The notes below the pieces were generated by a model, which saw only the letters and a list, made by a program, of their open reading frames with translations, had not been told where the DNA came from and ran no database searches. From positions 91,112 through 155,111 of the forward strand of contig QXWR01000006.1 in assembly GCA_009911065.1 (NCBI GenBank): DNA of 64,000 nt. The letters are read 5' to 3'. Below are positions 36,765-45,228 of the stretch, one piece after another. This stretch comes from Clostridiaceae bacterium. Its GTDB lineage: Bacteria; Bacillota; Clostridia; Lachnospirales; Lachnospiraceae. Position 1 is the stretch's first letter, and every line of letters starts with the position of its first letter. The position numbers were made by a program, and so were the translations under genes.

Positions 36765-37548
36765 GAGGACTTTGGGACAAAGTGTCCCGAAGTCTGCGGA
36801 GCTCTCCGAGGGCCTGTTCCTTATGGACGGCATCGAGGGCCTGCGCTCCCTGCCGAAACACTCGGTTGATATGCTCTTAACCGACCCGCCCTACGGCACC
36901 ACCCGGAACTTTTGGGATGTGCCCCTGCCGCTCCCGGAACTGTGGGAGGCGGTCAAGTGGGCCGTCAAGCCCGACGGGGCTGTGCTGTTCTTCGCACAAT
37001 GCCCCTATGATAAAGTGCTGGGGGCATCCAACCTTGCCATGCTCCGCTATGAGTGGGTATGGTACAAAAGCCGCTGTACCGGCTTTCTCAACGCAAGGCG
37101 GGCCCCCTTAAAGCGGACGGAGAATATTTTGGTATTTTATCAGAAACTTCCCTATTACGATCCGCAGTTTGAACAGGGCAAGCCCTATAAGAAAATCTCC
37201 CGGGAGGGGAGCAACAGCCCCAACTATGGAAAATTCCTGCGTTCCAGCAGCGGGTCGGAGGACGGCCTGCGCTTTCCCGGAAACCTGCTTGCCTTTTCCT
37301 CGGTACAGCGCACCGTCCATCCCACGCAGAAACCCGTGGAGCTGTGCGAGTATTTCATCAAGACCTACACCCGGCCCGGGGAGGTGGTGGCGGACATCTG
37401 CGCCGGGAGCGGCACTACCGCTGTTGCCGCCCTCAACACGGGCCGCCGTTTTGTATGCTTTGAAACAGCCCCGGCCTTTTATGCCGCCGCCAGCGAGCGC
37501 ATCCATACCGCCCGGGTGTCGGTGGAGTCCGGGGAGAAAGGAGTGTAA
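36754..37548 (+). CDS. DNA N6/N4-methyltransferase (DPPY type)
   Basis: 264 residues from ATG 36754 with AAAGGAGG upstream. LLTDPPYGTT is catalytic motif IV near the N terminus and VADICAGSGTTAVAA is the SAM motif near the C terminus, the beta-class order. HPTQKPVELCEY is the usual motif before it. No restriction endonuclease is adjacent, so it is probably an orphan enzyme that protects the ICE from host restriction, beside ArdA. Its N-terminal residues TLGQSVPKS are encoded by ICE palindrome copy 6. Confidence 0.88.
   Translation: MTAERTLGQSVPKSAELSEGLFLMDGIEGLRSLPKHSVDMLLTDPPYGTTRNFWDVPLPLPELWEAVKWAVKPDGAVLFFAQCPYDKVLGASNLAMLRYEWVWYKSRCTGFLNARRAPLKRTENILVFYQKLPYYDPQFEQGKPYKKISREGSNSPNYGKFLRSSSGSEDGLRFPGNLLAFSSVQRTVHPTQKPVELCEYFIKTYTRPGEVVADICAGSGTTAVAALNTGRRFVCFETAPAFYAAASERIHTARVSVESGEKGV
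36769..36793 (+). repeat. ICE palindrome, copy 6
   Basis: CTTTGGGACA-AAG-TGTCCCGAAG at the 5' end of the methyltransferase gene, just after the SpoVG-like stop codon; read as LGQSVPKS. Confidence 0.85.
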
Positions 37549-37550
37549 CT

Positions 37551-38144
37551 ATCGGAGACTATTCTATCATTTATGCCGATCCCCCCTGGCAGTACCAGCG
37601 GAGTAAAGTCCAGGGGGCGGCACAGAACCATTACCCCACAATGGGGATCGATGAGCTTTGTGCGCTCCCGGTGGCGGATCTAGCCGCCAGGGACAGCGCA
37701 CTTTTTTTGTGGGCCACTTTCCCCCAGCTCCCGGAGGCCCTGCGGCTTATTAAGGCGTGGGGCTTCCAGTATAAGTCCGTGGCCTTTGTCTGGCTGAAAA
37801 AGAATAAAAAGGCGGACAGTTGGTTTTACGGGCTGGGCTTTTGGACGAGGGGAAACGCCGAGGTCTGCCTGCTGGCAACAAGGGGCCATCCCAGACGGCA
37901 GGCGGCAAATATCCATCAGTTTATCATTTCCCCCATTGAGGCCCACAGCAAAAAGCCGGACGAGGCCCGGGAAAAGATTGTGGCCCTTATGGGCGACCTG
38001 CCCCGGGTGGAGCTCTTTGCCAGACAGTCCCCGCCCGGCTGGGATGTGTGGGGAAATGAAGTGGCAAGCACCGTCCCGGACTTTGGGACAAAGTGTCCCG
38101 AAGATACCGGGGCCGGAAAGGAGGTCAAGCAGTGCCTTATGTAA
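37551..38144 (+). CDS. MT-A70-like adenine methyltransferase, non-ATG start
   Basis: 197 residues if it starts at ATC 37551. The catalytic DPPW (YSIIYADPPWQYQ) lies upstream of the first ATG (37641), so that ATG cannot be the true start. AAAGGAG ends seven bases before the ATC, the only near-cognate start well placed. Later motifs (LFLWATFPQLPEAL, FWTRGNAEVCLLATRG, HSKKPDEARE) fit the MT-A70 family of phage and ICE DNA adenine methyltransferases. The 3' end holds ICE palindrome copy 7, in a different frame from copy 6. Confidence 0.78.
   Translation: MGDYSIIYADPPWQYQRSKVQGAAQNHYPTMGIDELCALPVADLAARDSALFLWATFPQLPEALRLIKAWGFQYKSVAFVWLKKNKKADSWFYGLGFWTRGNAEVCLLATRGHPRRQAANIHQFIISPIEAHSKKPDEAREKIVALMGDLPRVELFARQSPPGWDVWGNEVASTVPDFGTKCPEDTGAGKEVKQCLM
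38080..38103 (+). repeat. ICE palindrome, copy 7
   Basis: CTTTGGGACA-AAG-TGTCCCGAAG near the 3' end of the MT-A70-like gene, read as FGTKCPE. Confidence 0.85.
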
Positions 38145-38635
38145 ATGTCCCTAACGATTTATCCAAAATCAAAACCAAAATTGCCTTTAACCTTACCAAA
38201 CGCCAGCTTGTCTGTTTCGGCTGTGCGGCGGCGGTGGGCATCCCGTCCTACCTGTTCGCCCGCAGTTCCATCGGCAACACCGGGGCCATGTTCGCCATGC
38301 TGGTGATCATGCTCCCGGCCTTTCTGCTGGCCATGTATGAGAAAGACGGGCTCCCGGCGGAAAAGGTGGTAAAAAACATCATCCGGGCCCGGTTTACCCG
38401 TCCCGGGGTAAGGCCCTATCAGACACAAAACATTTACGCCCCGTTTACCGGGCGGGGCACTGTGAGAAAGGAGGATGCGATTGCAGACCACAAAACAAAG
38501 AGGACGGCGCAGGGCCGCCAAAGGCAGAAAGCGGGCGGCCCTGTCCGCCCAGCAGTCAATCCCATATACGGTGATGCACCCGGACGGGGTGTGCAGGCTC
38601 CCCGGCGGGCTCTACACAAAAACCGTGGAATATGA
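38132..38635 (+). CDS. PrgI-like conjugal transfer membrane protein
   Basis: 167 residues from GTG 38132 (GAAAGGAGG upstream), giving PYVNVPNDLSKIKTKIAFNL, the typical PrgI start. Two membrane helices follow (LVCFGCAAAVGIPSYL; MFAMLVIMLPAFLLAMY), then a conserved cytoplasmic part (EKVVKNIIRARF). PrgI-type proteins pair with the VirB4 ATPase in Gram-positive type IV secretion. The final 51 codons overlap the VirB4 gene in another frame, so the tail is longer than I expect for the family. Confidence 0.85.
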   Translation: MPYVNVPNDLSKIKTKIAFNLTKRQLVCFGCAAAVGIPSYLFARSSIGNTGAMFAMLVIMLPAFLLAMYEKDGLPAEKVVKNIIRARFTRPGVRPYQTQNIYAPFTGRGTVRKEDAIADHKTKRTAQGRQRQKAGGPVRPAVNPIYGDAPGRGVQAPRRALHKNRGI

Positions 38636-40841
38636 GGACATCAATTATTCCGTGGCAAGCACCGAGGATCAGACGGCGATTTTTGGCGGCTGGAGCTCAT
38701 TCCTCAATTACTTTGACAGCTCCCTGCCGTTCCAGCTTTCTTTCATTAACCGCCGTTCCCATTCCCGGAGCCGCTACCGGGTGAATATCCCCCAGGGGGA
38801 TGACGATTTCAACAGCATCCGGGAGGAATATACCGGGATGCTGAAAAACCAGATCGCCAAAAGCAACAACGGCATTGAACGCTCCAAATATATCACTTTT
38901 GGCATCCCCGCCGAGGGGATTGCCGAGGCCCGGCCCCGGCTGGAGCGGGTGGAGGCTGATGTGATGGGGAATTTTAAGCGGCTGGGCGTTCCCTCCGAGC
39001 CGATGGACGGACGGGCAAGGCTGGCCTTACTCCACAGCCAGATGCACCCGGGCAACCGGGAGCCGTTCCGCTTTTCGTGGAAAGATATTCCGCAGACCGG
39101 GCTGGGGACAAAGGACTTTATCGCCCCGGACAGCTTCGACTTCCGCCAGTCCCGCTCATTCCGGGTGGGCCGGTATTGGGGAGCCGTGTCCTACTTGCAG
39201 ATTTTAGCGTCCGAGCTCTCGGACAAACTGCTGGCGGAAATTTTAGAGCTGGATGCGGAAATGACCGTGACCCTCCATATCCAGACCGTGGATCAGCTAA
39301 AGGCCATCAAAACCATTAAGGGGAAACTTTCCGATATTGGGAAAATGAAAGTGGAGGAACAACGGAAAGCCGTCCGCTCCGGGTATGATCCCGACATCCT
39401 CCCGCCCGACCTCATTACCTTTTCTAAGGATGCGGCAGAGCTCCTTGCCGATCTCCAGTCCCGCAACGAGCGGATGTTTCTTCTCACTTTTACGGTGGTA
39501 AACCTTGCCCCTACCCGCCAGCGGCTGGAAAACGATGTGTTTACTGTGGGCGGCATCGCACAGAAATATAACTGCGCCTTAAAACGGCTGGACTGGCAAC
39601 AGGAGCAGGGCTTTATGTCCTCCCTTGCTCTGGGATGTAATGAGGTGGAAATTAAACGGGGCATGACTACCAGCTCCACGGCGATTTTCATTCCCTTTAT
39701 GACAAGGGAGCTTCGGATGGACGGGCAGGCCCTCTACTACGGCATGAACGCCCTTTCCCACAATGTCATTATGGCTGACCGGAAAAAATTAAAATCGGCC
39801 AACGGGATGTACCTTGGCTCAACTGGCAGTGGCAAAAGTTTTGCCGCTAAAAGAGAGCTCTTAAATGTATTCCTTGTTACCCATGACCGCATTATCATTG
39901 TTGACCCGATGGGCGAATATGCCCCGCTGGTGCGGCGGCTGGGCGGGCAGGTGATCGAGATTGCCCCGGACAGCCCCCACCACCTAAACCCGATGGATGT
40001 GGAGCTTAACATGACCGCCGGGGAGAGCCCGCTTTCCATGAAAGCGGATTTTCTTTTGTCCCTGTGCGAGCTGGTGGTGGGAGGCCGTGACGGGCTCCAG
40101 CCCATTGAGAAAACCGTCATTGACCGCTGTGTGCGGCTGGTGTACCGGGAGCAGGCATTAGGGATCGAAAATACCAAAACCCCGCTGTTACAGGATTTAT
40201 ACGAGGAACTTCTCAGACAGCCGGAGCCCGAGGCCCGGCGGGTGGCGACGGCCCTTGAGCTCTACTGCACAGGCTCCCTCAATCTGTTTAACCATCCCAC
40301 CAATGTAAAAACCGATAACCGGGTGGTGTGCATTGTCTTAAAAAATATGGGGGAAAACCTCAGAAAGATTGCCATGCACATCACAAACGAGTTTGTCTCC
40401 CAGGCGGTGGATACCAATTTCCGGGAGGGTGTGGCGACCTGGTGCTACTTTGACGAGTTCCATGTCCTGCTCCGTGACCCGCTGACCGCCAGCTACTTTG
40501 TGGCCGTCTGGAAAATGCTGAGAAAGAAAGGCTGTGTTCCCAGCGCACTTACGCAGAATGTGAAAGACCTTTTGGCCAGCCGGGAGATTGAGAACATTTT
40601 AGACAACACCGACTTTATGATCCTGCTGTCACAGGCCCAGAGCGACCGGGCGATACTGGCGAAACAGCTCGGCATTTCCGAGCACCAGCTTTCCTATATC
40701 ACCCACTCTAATTCCGGCGAGGGCCTGCTGTTCTATGGGAATGTGACCATCCCCTTTGTTGACCGTTTCCCCAAGGGTGAGATTTACAACCTGCTCACCA
40801 CCCGCCCGGAGGATATGAACAATGAAACGAAAACCGAATAA
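38481..40841 (+). CDS. VirB4-like conjugation ATPase
   Basis: 786 residues if TTG 38481 is the start, six bases from AAAGGAGG; an ATG at 38475 touches the ribosome site and is unlikely. SIPYTVMHPDGVCRL and YTKTVEYEDINYSVAS are conserved N-terminal family motifs. Walker A is GSTGSGKSFAA, with IIVDPMGEYAPLV, and Walker B is WCYFDEFHVLL. It powers assembly and substrate movement at the inner face of the transfer channel. It overlaps PrgI by 155 bases and the next gene by 20. Confidence 0.93.
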   Translation: MQTTKQRGRRRAAKGRKRAALSAQQSIPYTVMHPDGVCRLPGGLYTKTVEYEDINYSVASTEDQTAIFGGWSSFLNYFDSSLPFQLSFINRRSHSRSRYRVNIPQGDDDFNSIREEYTGMLKNQIAKSNNGIERSKYITFGIPAEGIAEARPRLERVEADVMGNFKRLGVPSEPMDGRARLALLHSQMHPGNREPFRFSWKDIPQTGLGTKDFIAPDSFDFRQSRSFRVGRYWGAVSYLQILASELSDKLLAEILELDAEMTVTLHIQTVDQLKAIKTIKGKLSDIGKMKVEEQRKAVRSGYDPDILPPDLITFSKDAAELLADLQSRNERMFLLTFTVVNLAPTRQRLENDVFTVGGIAQKYNCALKRLDWQQEQGFMSSLALGCNEVEIKRGMTTSSTAIFIPFMTRELRMDGQALYYGMNALSHNVIMADRKKLKSANGMYLGSTGSGKSFAAKRELLNVFLVTHDRIIIVDPMGEYAPLVRRLGGQVIEIAPDSPHHLNPMDVELNMTAGESPLSMKADFLLSLCELVVGGRDGLQPIEKTVIDRCVRLVYREQALGIENTKTPLLQDLYEELLRQPEPEARRVATALELYCTGSLNLFNHPTNVKTDNRVVCIVLKNMGENLRKIAMHITNEFVSQAVDTNFREGVATWCYFDEFHVLLRDPLTASYFVAVWKMLRKKGCVPSALTQNVKDLLASREIENILDNTDFMILLSQAQSDRAILAKQLGISEHQLSYITHSNSGEGLLFYGNVTIPFVDRFPKGEIYNLLTTRPEDMNNETKTE

Positions 40842-42585
40842 ACCACGCCCGGAGCCCTGGGCGCAGACAGGCCGCACTGACCCCGGGGGCGGGGCCGCCG
40901 ATCCGGGCGGTTCTGCTTTTGGGGCTGGCTCTGAAAAGCAGTCTGGGCCCGGTGAGGCGGGAACTTCGGGACAAAGTGTCCCGAAGTCTCCCAAGTCCAA
41001 ATTCCGGCAGAAAAGCCAGCAGGAACAGGCGGCGGCATCCAAGCTCCGCATGGAAAAGCAAGGCAGAAAGGTAGAAAAGGCAAAGGAAAAGCTGGCAAGA
41101 CAAAAGCCGCCGAAAAAGCCCGGCCCGGTAAAGCGTGCAGGCCGGGTGGCCAGCGGCTCTGTTCATGGTTTTGTACATGGAAAAATTTTCGAGGTGGAGC
41201 AGGAAAATGTGGGCACCGAGGGGGCCCACCGCTCCGAACTTGTTGGCGAGTCCGTACTGCGGCATGGCTCCCGGTTTGTAAAAAGGAAAATCCGGGAGCA
41301 CCCGGCCAGGGCGGTACAAAAGGCCGAGGCCCGGTATGTCAAACGGACGGCGGACTATCACTTCCACACCGCCGCCCAGGAGCACCCGGAGCTATCCAAA
41401 AATTTTTTCGCCCGGTACTGGCAGAAACAGCGCAACCGAAAGCAGTACCAAAAGCGGGCAAAGGAGGCCGCCAAACAGGGGGCAAAGGCCGCCGGGAAAA
41501 CCGCCGCCGCCACGGAAAAGCTGGCGGTAAAGGCGGCGGGCTTTGTGAAACGCCATCCCGCTGGCTCCGTCATCGCCCTTGCCTGCATCCTGCTGGTCTT
41601 TCTGGTGCAGTCCTGCTCGTCCTCGCTGGTAACGATTGGAAACGCCGGGGCCGGGGCTTTAGGGGCCACCACCTACCCGTCCGAGGATGGGGATATGCTG
41701 GGGGCCGAGGCCGCCTATACAGGGCTGGAGGCAGAACTTAAAAACTATCTCGATACCTACGAAAGCACCCATGACTATGACGAGTATCACTTCGATCTGG
41801 ACGGGATAGAGCATGACCCCTATGTGCTGATCTCCATCCTGTCGGCTCTCCACGAGGGGCAATGGACGCTTTCACAGGCGGCAGGCACCCTGCAGACGCT
41901 CTTTGACCGCCAGTACATTCTCACCGAGGAAGTGGTGGTGGAGGTGCGCTACCGCACCGAAACCCGGACGGACAGCGAGGGCAACGATTACGAGGTGGAA
42001 ATTCCCTACAACTATTCTATCTGCTATGTAACGCTGGAAAACAAAAACCTGTCCCATCTGCCTGTGTATTTTATGAGCGAGGAGCAGATGTCCCGGTACG
42101 CCATCTATATGTCTACTGTGGGAAACAGGCCCGACCTGTTCCCGGACTCCCCCTATGTGGACAGATACATTACCAACCCGCCCCAGGGCTACGAAGTTCC
42201 GGGGGAATATCTGGACGATGAAACTTTCGCCGCCATGCTCTCGGAGGCGCAGAAGTACATCGGCTACCCCTATGTGTGGGGCGGGAGCTCCCCGGCCACA
42301 TCCTTTGACTGCTCCGGCTATTTATCGTGGGTTATCAACCATTCCGGCTGGAATGTGGGCCGCCAGACTGCCCAGGGGCTCTATAACCTGTGTACCCCGG
42401 TAAGCTCCCCCAGGCCCGGCGACCTTGTGTTTTTCAAAGGCACCTATAACACATCGGGCGTGAGCCACTGTGGGATTTATGTAGGGGACGGGCGGATGCT
42501 CCACTGTGGAGATCCCATCGGATACGCAAACCTAAATACAAACTACTGGCAGTCTCATCTATACGCCTATGGGCGTCTGCCGTGA
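40822..42585 (+). CDS. NlpC/P60 cell-wall hydrolase of the transfer apparatus (VirB1-like role)
   Basis: 587 residues. A long basic N-terminal cytoplasmic region is followed by one membrane helix (SVIALACILLVFLVQ), a middle region of about 200 residues and the C-terminal NlpC/P60 domain: YPYVWGG, the catalytic Cys in SFDCSGYLSW and the His in VSHCGIYVG. It should cut peptide stems of peptidoglycan so the channel can cross the wall. Residues SGQSVPKSP come from ICE palindrome copy 8. Confidence 0.9.
   Translation: MKRKPNKPRPEPWAQTGRTDPGGGAADPGGSAFGAGSEKQSGPGEAGTSGQSVPKSPKSKFRQKSQQEQAAASKLRMEKQGRKVEKAKEKLARQKPPKKPGPVKRAGRVASGSVHGFVHGKIFEVEQENVGTEGAHRSELVGESVLRHGSRFVKRKIREHPARAVQKAEARYVKRTADYHFHTAAQEHPELSKNFFARYWQKQRNRKQYQKRAKEAAKQGAKAAGKTAAATEKLAVKAAGFVKRHPAGSVIALACILLVFLVQSCSSSLVTIGNAGAGALGATTYPSEDGDMLGAEAAYTGLEAELKNYLDTYESTHDYDEYHFDLDGIEHDPYVLISILSALHEGQWTLSQAAGTLQTLFDRQYILTEEVVVEVRYRTETRTDSEGNDYEVEIPYNYSICYVTLENKNLSHLPVYFMSEEQMSRYAIYMSTVGNRPDLFPDSPYVDRYITNPPQGYEVPGEYLDDETFAAMLSEAQKYIGYPYVWGGSSPATSFDCSGYLSWVINHSGWNVGRQTAQGLYNLCTPVSSPRPGDLVFFKGTYNTSGVSHCGIYVGDGRMLHCGDPIGYANLNTNYWQSHLYAYGRLP
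40963..40987 (+). repeat. ICE palindrome, copy 8
   Basis: The perfect 10+3+10 form, CTTCGGGACA-AAG-TGTCCCGAAG, inside the NlpC/P60 gene. Confidence 0.88.
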
Positions 42586-42598
42586 TTGGAGGTATTCT

Positions 42599-42853
42599 AT
42601 GGCAACAACCAAAAGTATGAAAATCCAGGCCGAGATTGATAAGGTCAAGGCCAAAATCGCCGACCAGCAGGCCCGGCTCAAGGAGCTGGAGAAAAACAAG
42701 CTGGAGGCGGAAAACAGCGAGATTGTGGACATCGTGCGGGGTATGAGCATCCCACTTGCACAGCTCCCCCTGTTGTTTGAAAAGTTGAAAAACGGCGGGG
42801 CTTTGGGACAAAGTGTCCCGAAGTCCGAGCCTGCGGAAAAGGAGGAAAACTGA
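42599..42853 (+). CDS. DUF4315-like small coiled-coil protein
   Basis: 84 residues from ATG 42599 (TTGGAGG upstream). MKIQAEIDKVKAKIADQQ with KELEKNKLEAENSEI forms a coiled coil, followed by IVRGMSIPLAQLPLLFE, as in DUF4315 proteins of Tn1549-type elements. The tail (LGQSVPKSEP) is encoded by ICE palindrome copy 9. The role is unknown. Confidence 0.75.
   Translation: MATTKSMKIQAEIDKVKAKIADQQARLKELEKNKLEAENSEIVDIVRGMSIPLAQLPLLFEKLKNGGALGQSVPKSEPAEKEEN
42801..42824 (+). repeat. ICE palindrome, copy 9
   Basis: CTTTGGGACA-AAG-TGTCCCGAAG at the 3' end of the DUF4315-like gene. Confidence 0.85.
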
Positions 42854-42855
42854 AT

Positions 42856-43497
42856 ATGAAACGATTTCGAGTCTTAACAGCGGCGCTCTTTGCCGCTGTT
42901 CTTTTATGCGGGTTTAGCGCCACCGCCTATGCCGGGGGCGGCGAGGAATTTATGGACGGCACAGGCGGCTATGACCCCGAGCCCCCTGTGGCGGAGGAAC
43001 CCGAGCCGGAGCCAAACCCGTTTACCCCGGAGGGCACCGGGACGGTGGTGGATAACGCCACGGACGGGGACGGCAAGGAATTTTTTACTATCACCACGCC
43101 CAACGAGAACATTTTTTATCTGGTGATTGACCGCCAGCGGAGCGGCGAAAATGTGTATTTCCTCAATGCCGTTACTGAGGCCGACCTTATGGCACTGGCT
43201 GAGATTACCGAGGAGCCGCCCGCTCCCCAGCCGGAGCCAGAGCCAGAACCTGCCCCAGCCCCGGAGCCGGAACCGGAACCCGAAAAGAAAAGTAATCCCG
43301 GGATGCTCCTGCTGGTGCTGGGCCTTGCGCTGATCGGCGGCGGGGCTGGCTGGTATTTCAAGGTTTACCGCCCGAAACAGGAAAAGGCCGCCGGGCCTGT
43401 GGAGGGCTATGACGAGGAACTGGAGGACTATGACGATCCCGGGGACGACCTGCCCCCGTGGGATGAAGAGGATGAATACACGGAGGACGATGAATGA
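42856..43497 (+). CDS. DUF4366-like secreted, membrane-anchored protein
   Basis: 213 residues. A signal peptide (FRVLTAALFAAVLLCGFSA, cleaved near AYA) is followed by a short extracellular domain (GKEFFTITTPNENIFYLVID), a Pro/Glu repeat spacer, one membrane helix (MLLLVLGLALIGGGAGWYF) and an acidic cytoplasmic tail. The pattern is that of DUF4366 proteins found with DUF4315 in these ICEs, probably a surface part of the transfer machine. Confidence 0.8.
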   Translation: MKRFRVLTAALFAAVLLCGFSATAYAGGGEEFMDGTGGYDPEPPVAEEPEPEPNPFTPEGTGTVVDNATDGDGKEFFTITTPNENIFYLVIDRQRSGENVYFLNAVTEADLMALAEITEEPPAPQPEPEPEPAPAPEPEPEPEKKSNPGMLLLVLGLALIGGGAGWYFKVYRPKQEKAAGPVEGYDEELEDYDDPGDDLPPWDEEDEYTEDDE

Positions 43498-43670
43498 ATT
43501 TTACAAACAACCCTTTTGAGAAAATGATGAAAGAAAAGCCCCGTTCCAAGGCCCCGGCTGAGAGAAAACTGCCCCGGGGCTCGGCCTGCTGTGGCTGTTC
43601 CTACTGGCGGGGCGTTGGGTGCGTGGCCTGCTACAAAGAGCTTTTGAGGGCCCCGGCTGGCGGGAGGTGA
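43494..43670 (+). CDS. Small cysteine-rich ICE protein
   Basis: 58 residues, starting MNFTNNPFEKMMKEKPRSK. Its ATG overlaps the preceding stop (ATGA), so translation is coupled. The C-terminal half has CCGCSYW and GCVACY, a possible zinc site. It is conserved only in layout as far as I can judge; function unknown. Confidence 0.55.
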   Translation: MNFTNNPFEKMMKEKPRSKAPAERKLPRGSACCGCSYWRGVGCVACYKELLRAPAGGR

Positions 43671-43674
43671 TGCG

Positions 43675-44043
43675 ATGGCCCGTGAACTGACCCGGGAAGA
43701 AAAGGCGGCGATCCGTTCCCTTGTGGCAAAGTGGTGTGCCAACTATGACCGGGAATATGGATGCCTGCCTTTGGACTGTGAGTGCTATATGCTGGGGAAA
43801 TGCTGGACGGGGGCCCTGTGCCGTTACTTCCGGGAGGCCGTCCTCCCCCTCAATCCCGTACTGGAGGCCGCCCTCACCACCCAGGGGCCAAGGCCGGATT
43901 TTAAGATATGCCCGGTATGCGGCGGGGCCGTTGCCCCGGACAGGCGGCAGGCGTACTGTTCGGAGGCGTGCGCCTTAAAAGCCCACCGCCGCCAACAGCG
44001 GGAATATATGCGGAAAAAACGGGGCCGTACTGTTGACAATTAG
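43675..44043 (+). CDS. Cysteine-rich VLP-type protein with zinc ribbon
   Basis: 122 residues. The N-terminal region has spaced cysteines (KWCANYD, CLPLDCECYMLGKCW, ALCRYF), and the C-terminal region a zinc-ribbon-like CPVCGG and YCSEAC before a basic tail (HRRQQREYMRKKRG). It matches cysteine-rich VLP proteins of clostridial ICEs. GGGAGGTGA precedes the start. Probably binds metal and nucleic acid (inference). Confidence 0.72.
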   Translation: MARELTREEKAAIRSLVAKWCANYDREYGCLPLDCECYMLGKCWTGALCRYFREAVLPLNPVLEAALTTQGPRPDFKICPVCGGAVAPDRRQAYCSEACALKAHRRQQREYMRKKRGRTVDN

Positions 44044-44088
44044 GCCCTTAAAAACCCGCTTGTATCAAGGCTTTTACAGGCTGTTTCT

Positions 44089-44120
44089 GGGGCAGGCCGT
44101 ATCTTTCTATGGCCTGCCCC
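44089..44120 (+). terminator. GC-rich hairpin without T tail
   Basis: GGGGCAGGCC (44089-44098) pairs perfectly with GGCCTGCCCC (44111-44120) in the gap before the next gene; a pause, processing site or part of oriT. Confidence 0.45.
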
Positions 44121-44157
44121 GGATTGGCCCTGATGCTGTCAACATCTTTATGGCGGA

Positions 44158-44182
44158 GCTTTGGGACATTTTGTCCCAAAGT
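44158..44182 (+). repeat. ICE palindrome, copy 10
   Basis: CTTTGGGACA-TTT-TGTCCCAAAG, a perfect 10+3+10 dyad 25 bases before the next start codon. Confidence 0.85.
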
Positions 44183-44206
44183 CCCCGCTTTCTGGAAGGA
44201 GGTATT

Positions 44207-44785
44207 ATGGACAAAAATCAAGGCTATTCCATTTTGAAGGCTGTAATGCTGGAAAACGGCAGGGGCTTTGCTCTGGGCGAACATCCCACGGCCCCATCCC
44301 CCTATGTCACATGGGCCTGTTACGATGATAAGAACGGCCAGCGGCAGTATGAATGGGGGCATTACGGCAACGATCTGGCCGCTATGGAACAGGACTTTTC
44401 AGACCGGGTGCAGGACTACCAGCGGCTTTACCATGTGGAGATCGTGCAGACCGAGGGCCCCGGCCTTTACAAGTATTACTCTACCCAGCGGCCTGTGGAC
44501 ATTGGGACATTCCCCAAGCCGCCCCATAACGCCCCGGACGAGATCGTCAACTACGATCAGCGTATCCCTGTGGAGAGCGGCGCATTTCTGGCTTGGGGGC
44601 ATCTGACCTACACCCGGCCTTTGACAGAAAGGCAGGCGGCAGATTACGAGCTGCGGCCCGCCCCTGGCAATCCCGACAGGCCCCGTCCGATTGCCCAGCA
44701 GATGAAGGAGGCCGCAAAACTGGCCGGGGCTGACCGGGGCGATCCCGTCCACAAGAAAAAAGCCCCCGCCCGGGAGGAGCGATGA
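44207..44785 (+). CDS. Conserved-looking ICE protein of unknown function
   Basis: 192 residues from ATG 44207 (GGAAGGAGG upstream); a frame extending to 44033 would pass through the hairpin and palindrome. YSILKAVMLENGRGFALGEH, YVTWACYDD and QRQYEWGHYGND are visible, and the tail is basic (KKKAPAREER), as in the SpoVG-like protein. No membrane helix or catalytic motif is apparent. It overlaps mobC by four bases. Confidence 0.65.
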   Translation: MDKNQGYSILKAVMLENGRGFALGEHPTAPSPYVTWACYDDKNGQRQYEWGHYGNDLAAMEQDFSDRVQDYQRLYHVEIVQTEGPGLYKYYSTQRPVDIGTFPKPPHNAPDEIVNYDQRIPVESGAFLAWGHLTYTRPLTERQAADYELRPAPGNPDRPRPIAQQMKEAAKLAGADRGDPVHKKKAPAREER

Positions 44786-45129
44786 CAAAGAAACGCCGCC
44801 GCCCCATCCATCTCCATGTGATGGTGTCGGAGGAGGAGCAGGCCCTTATCCAAGAACGCATGGACGAGGCGGGCATCCGCAACATGGGGGCCTATATGCG
44901 GAAAATGGCCCTCAACGGCTATGTGCTCCATGTTGACCTGTCGCCCGTCCGGGAGCTGGTATCGCTCCAGCGGCGGTGCTCTAACAACCTAAACCAAGTG
45001 GCGATCCAGGCGAATACCTACGGCGGGATTTACCCCGAGGAGATCGCCAGCTTGCAACGGGACTATGCGGCCCTGTGGGAGCCGCTGGCCGATCTGTTAA
45101 AAAAGCTGGCCGCCGTGGTGGAGCTTTAG
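44782..45129 (+). CDS. mobC: MobC-like relaxosome accessory protein
   Basis: 115 residues. A ribbon-helix-helix N terminus (RPIHLHVMVSEEEQALIQER) and the MobC pattern (NMGAYMRKMALNGY, SNNLNQVAIQAN). It would bind near oriT and help the relaxase open the strand. The ATGA overlap couples it to the gene upstream. Confidence 0.88.
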   Translation: MTKKRRRPIHLHVMVSEEEQALIQERMDEAGIRNMGAYMRKMALNGYVLHVDLSPVRELVSLQRRCSNNLNQVAIQANTYGGIYPEEIASLQRDYAALWEPLADLLKKLAAVVEL

Positions 45130-45170
45130 CCTTTCCGGGGAGTGGCGTGTGCTGCTCCCCGGTTTTCTCG

Positions 45171-45194
45171 ACTTCGGGACAAAGTGTCCCAAGG
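45171..45194 (+). repeat. ICE palindrome, copy 11
   Basis: CTTCGGGACA-AAG-TGTCCCAAGG, between mobC and the relaxase gene. Confidence 0.85.
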
Positions 45195-45228
45195 TGGAGA
45201 AAGCCGTTTGCGGAGAGGAGGGATATTT

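Noticed and set aside
40795..41385. 196-codon minus-strand frame over the VirB4/NlpC junction
   Set aside because: Overlaps two well-supported plus-strand genes; antisense of GC-rich coding DNA.
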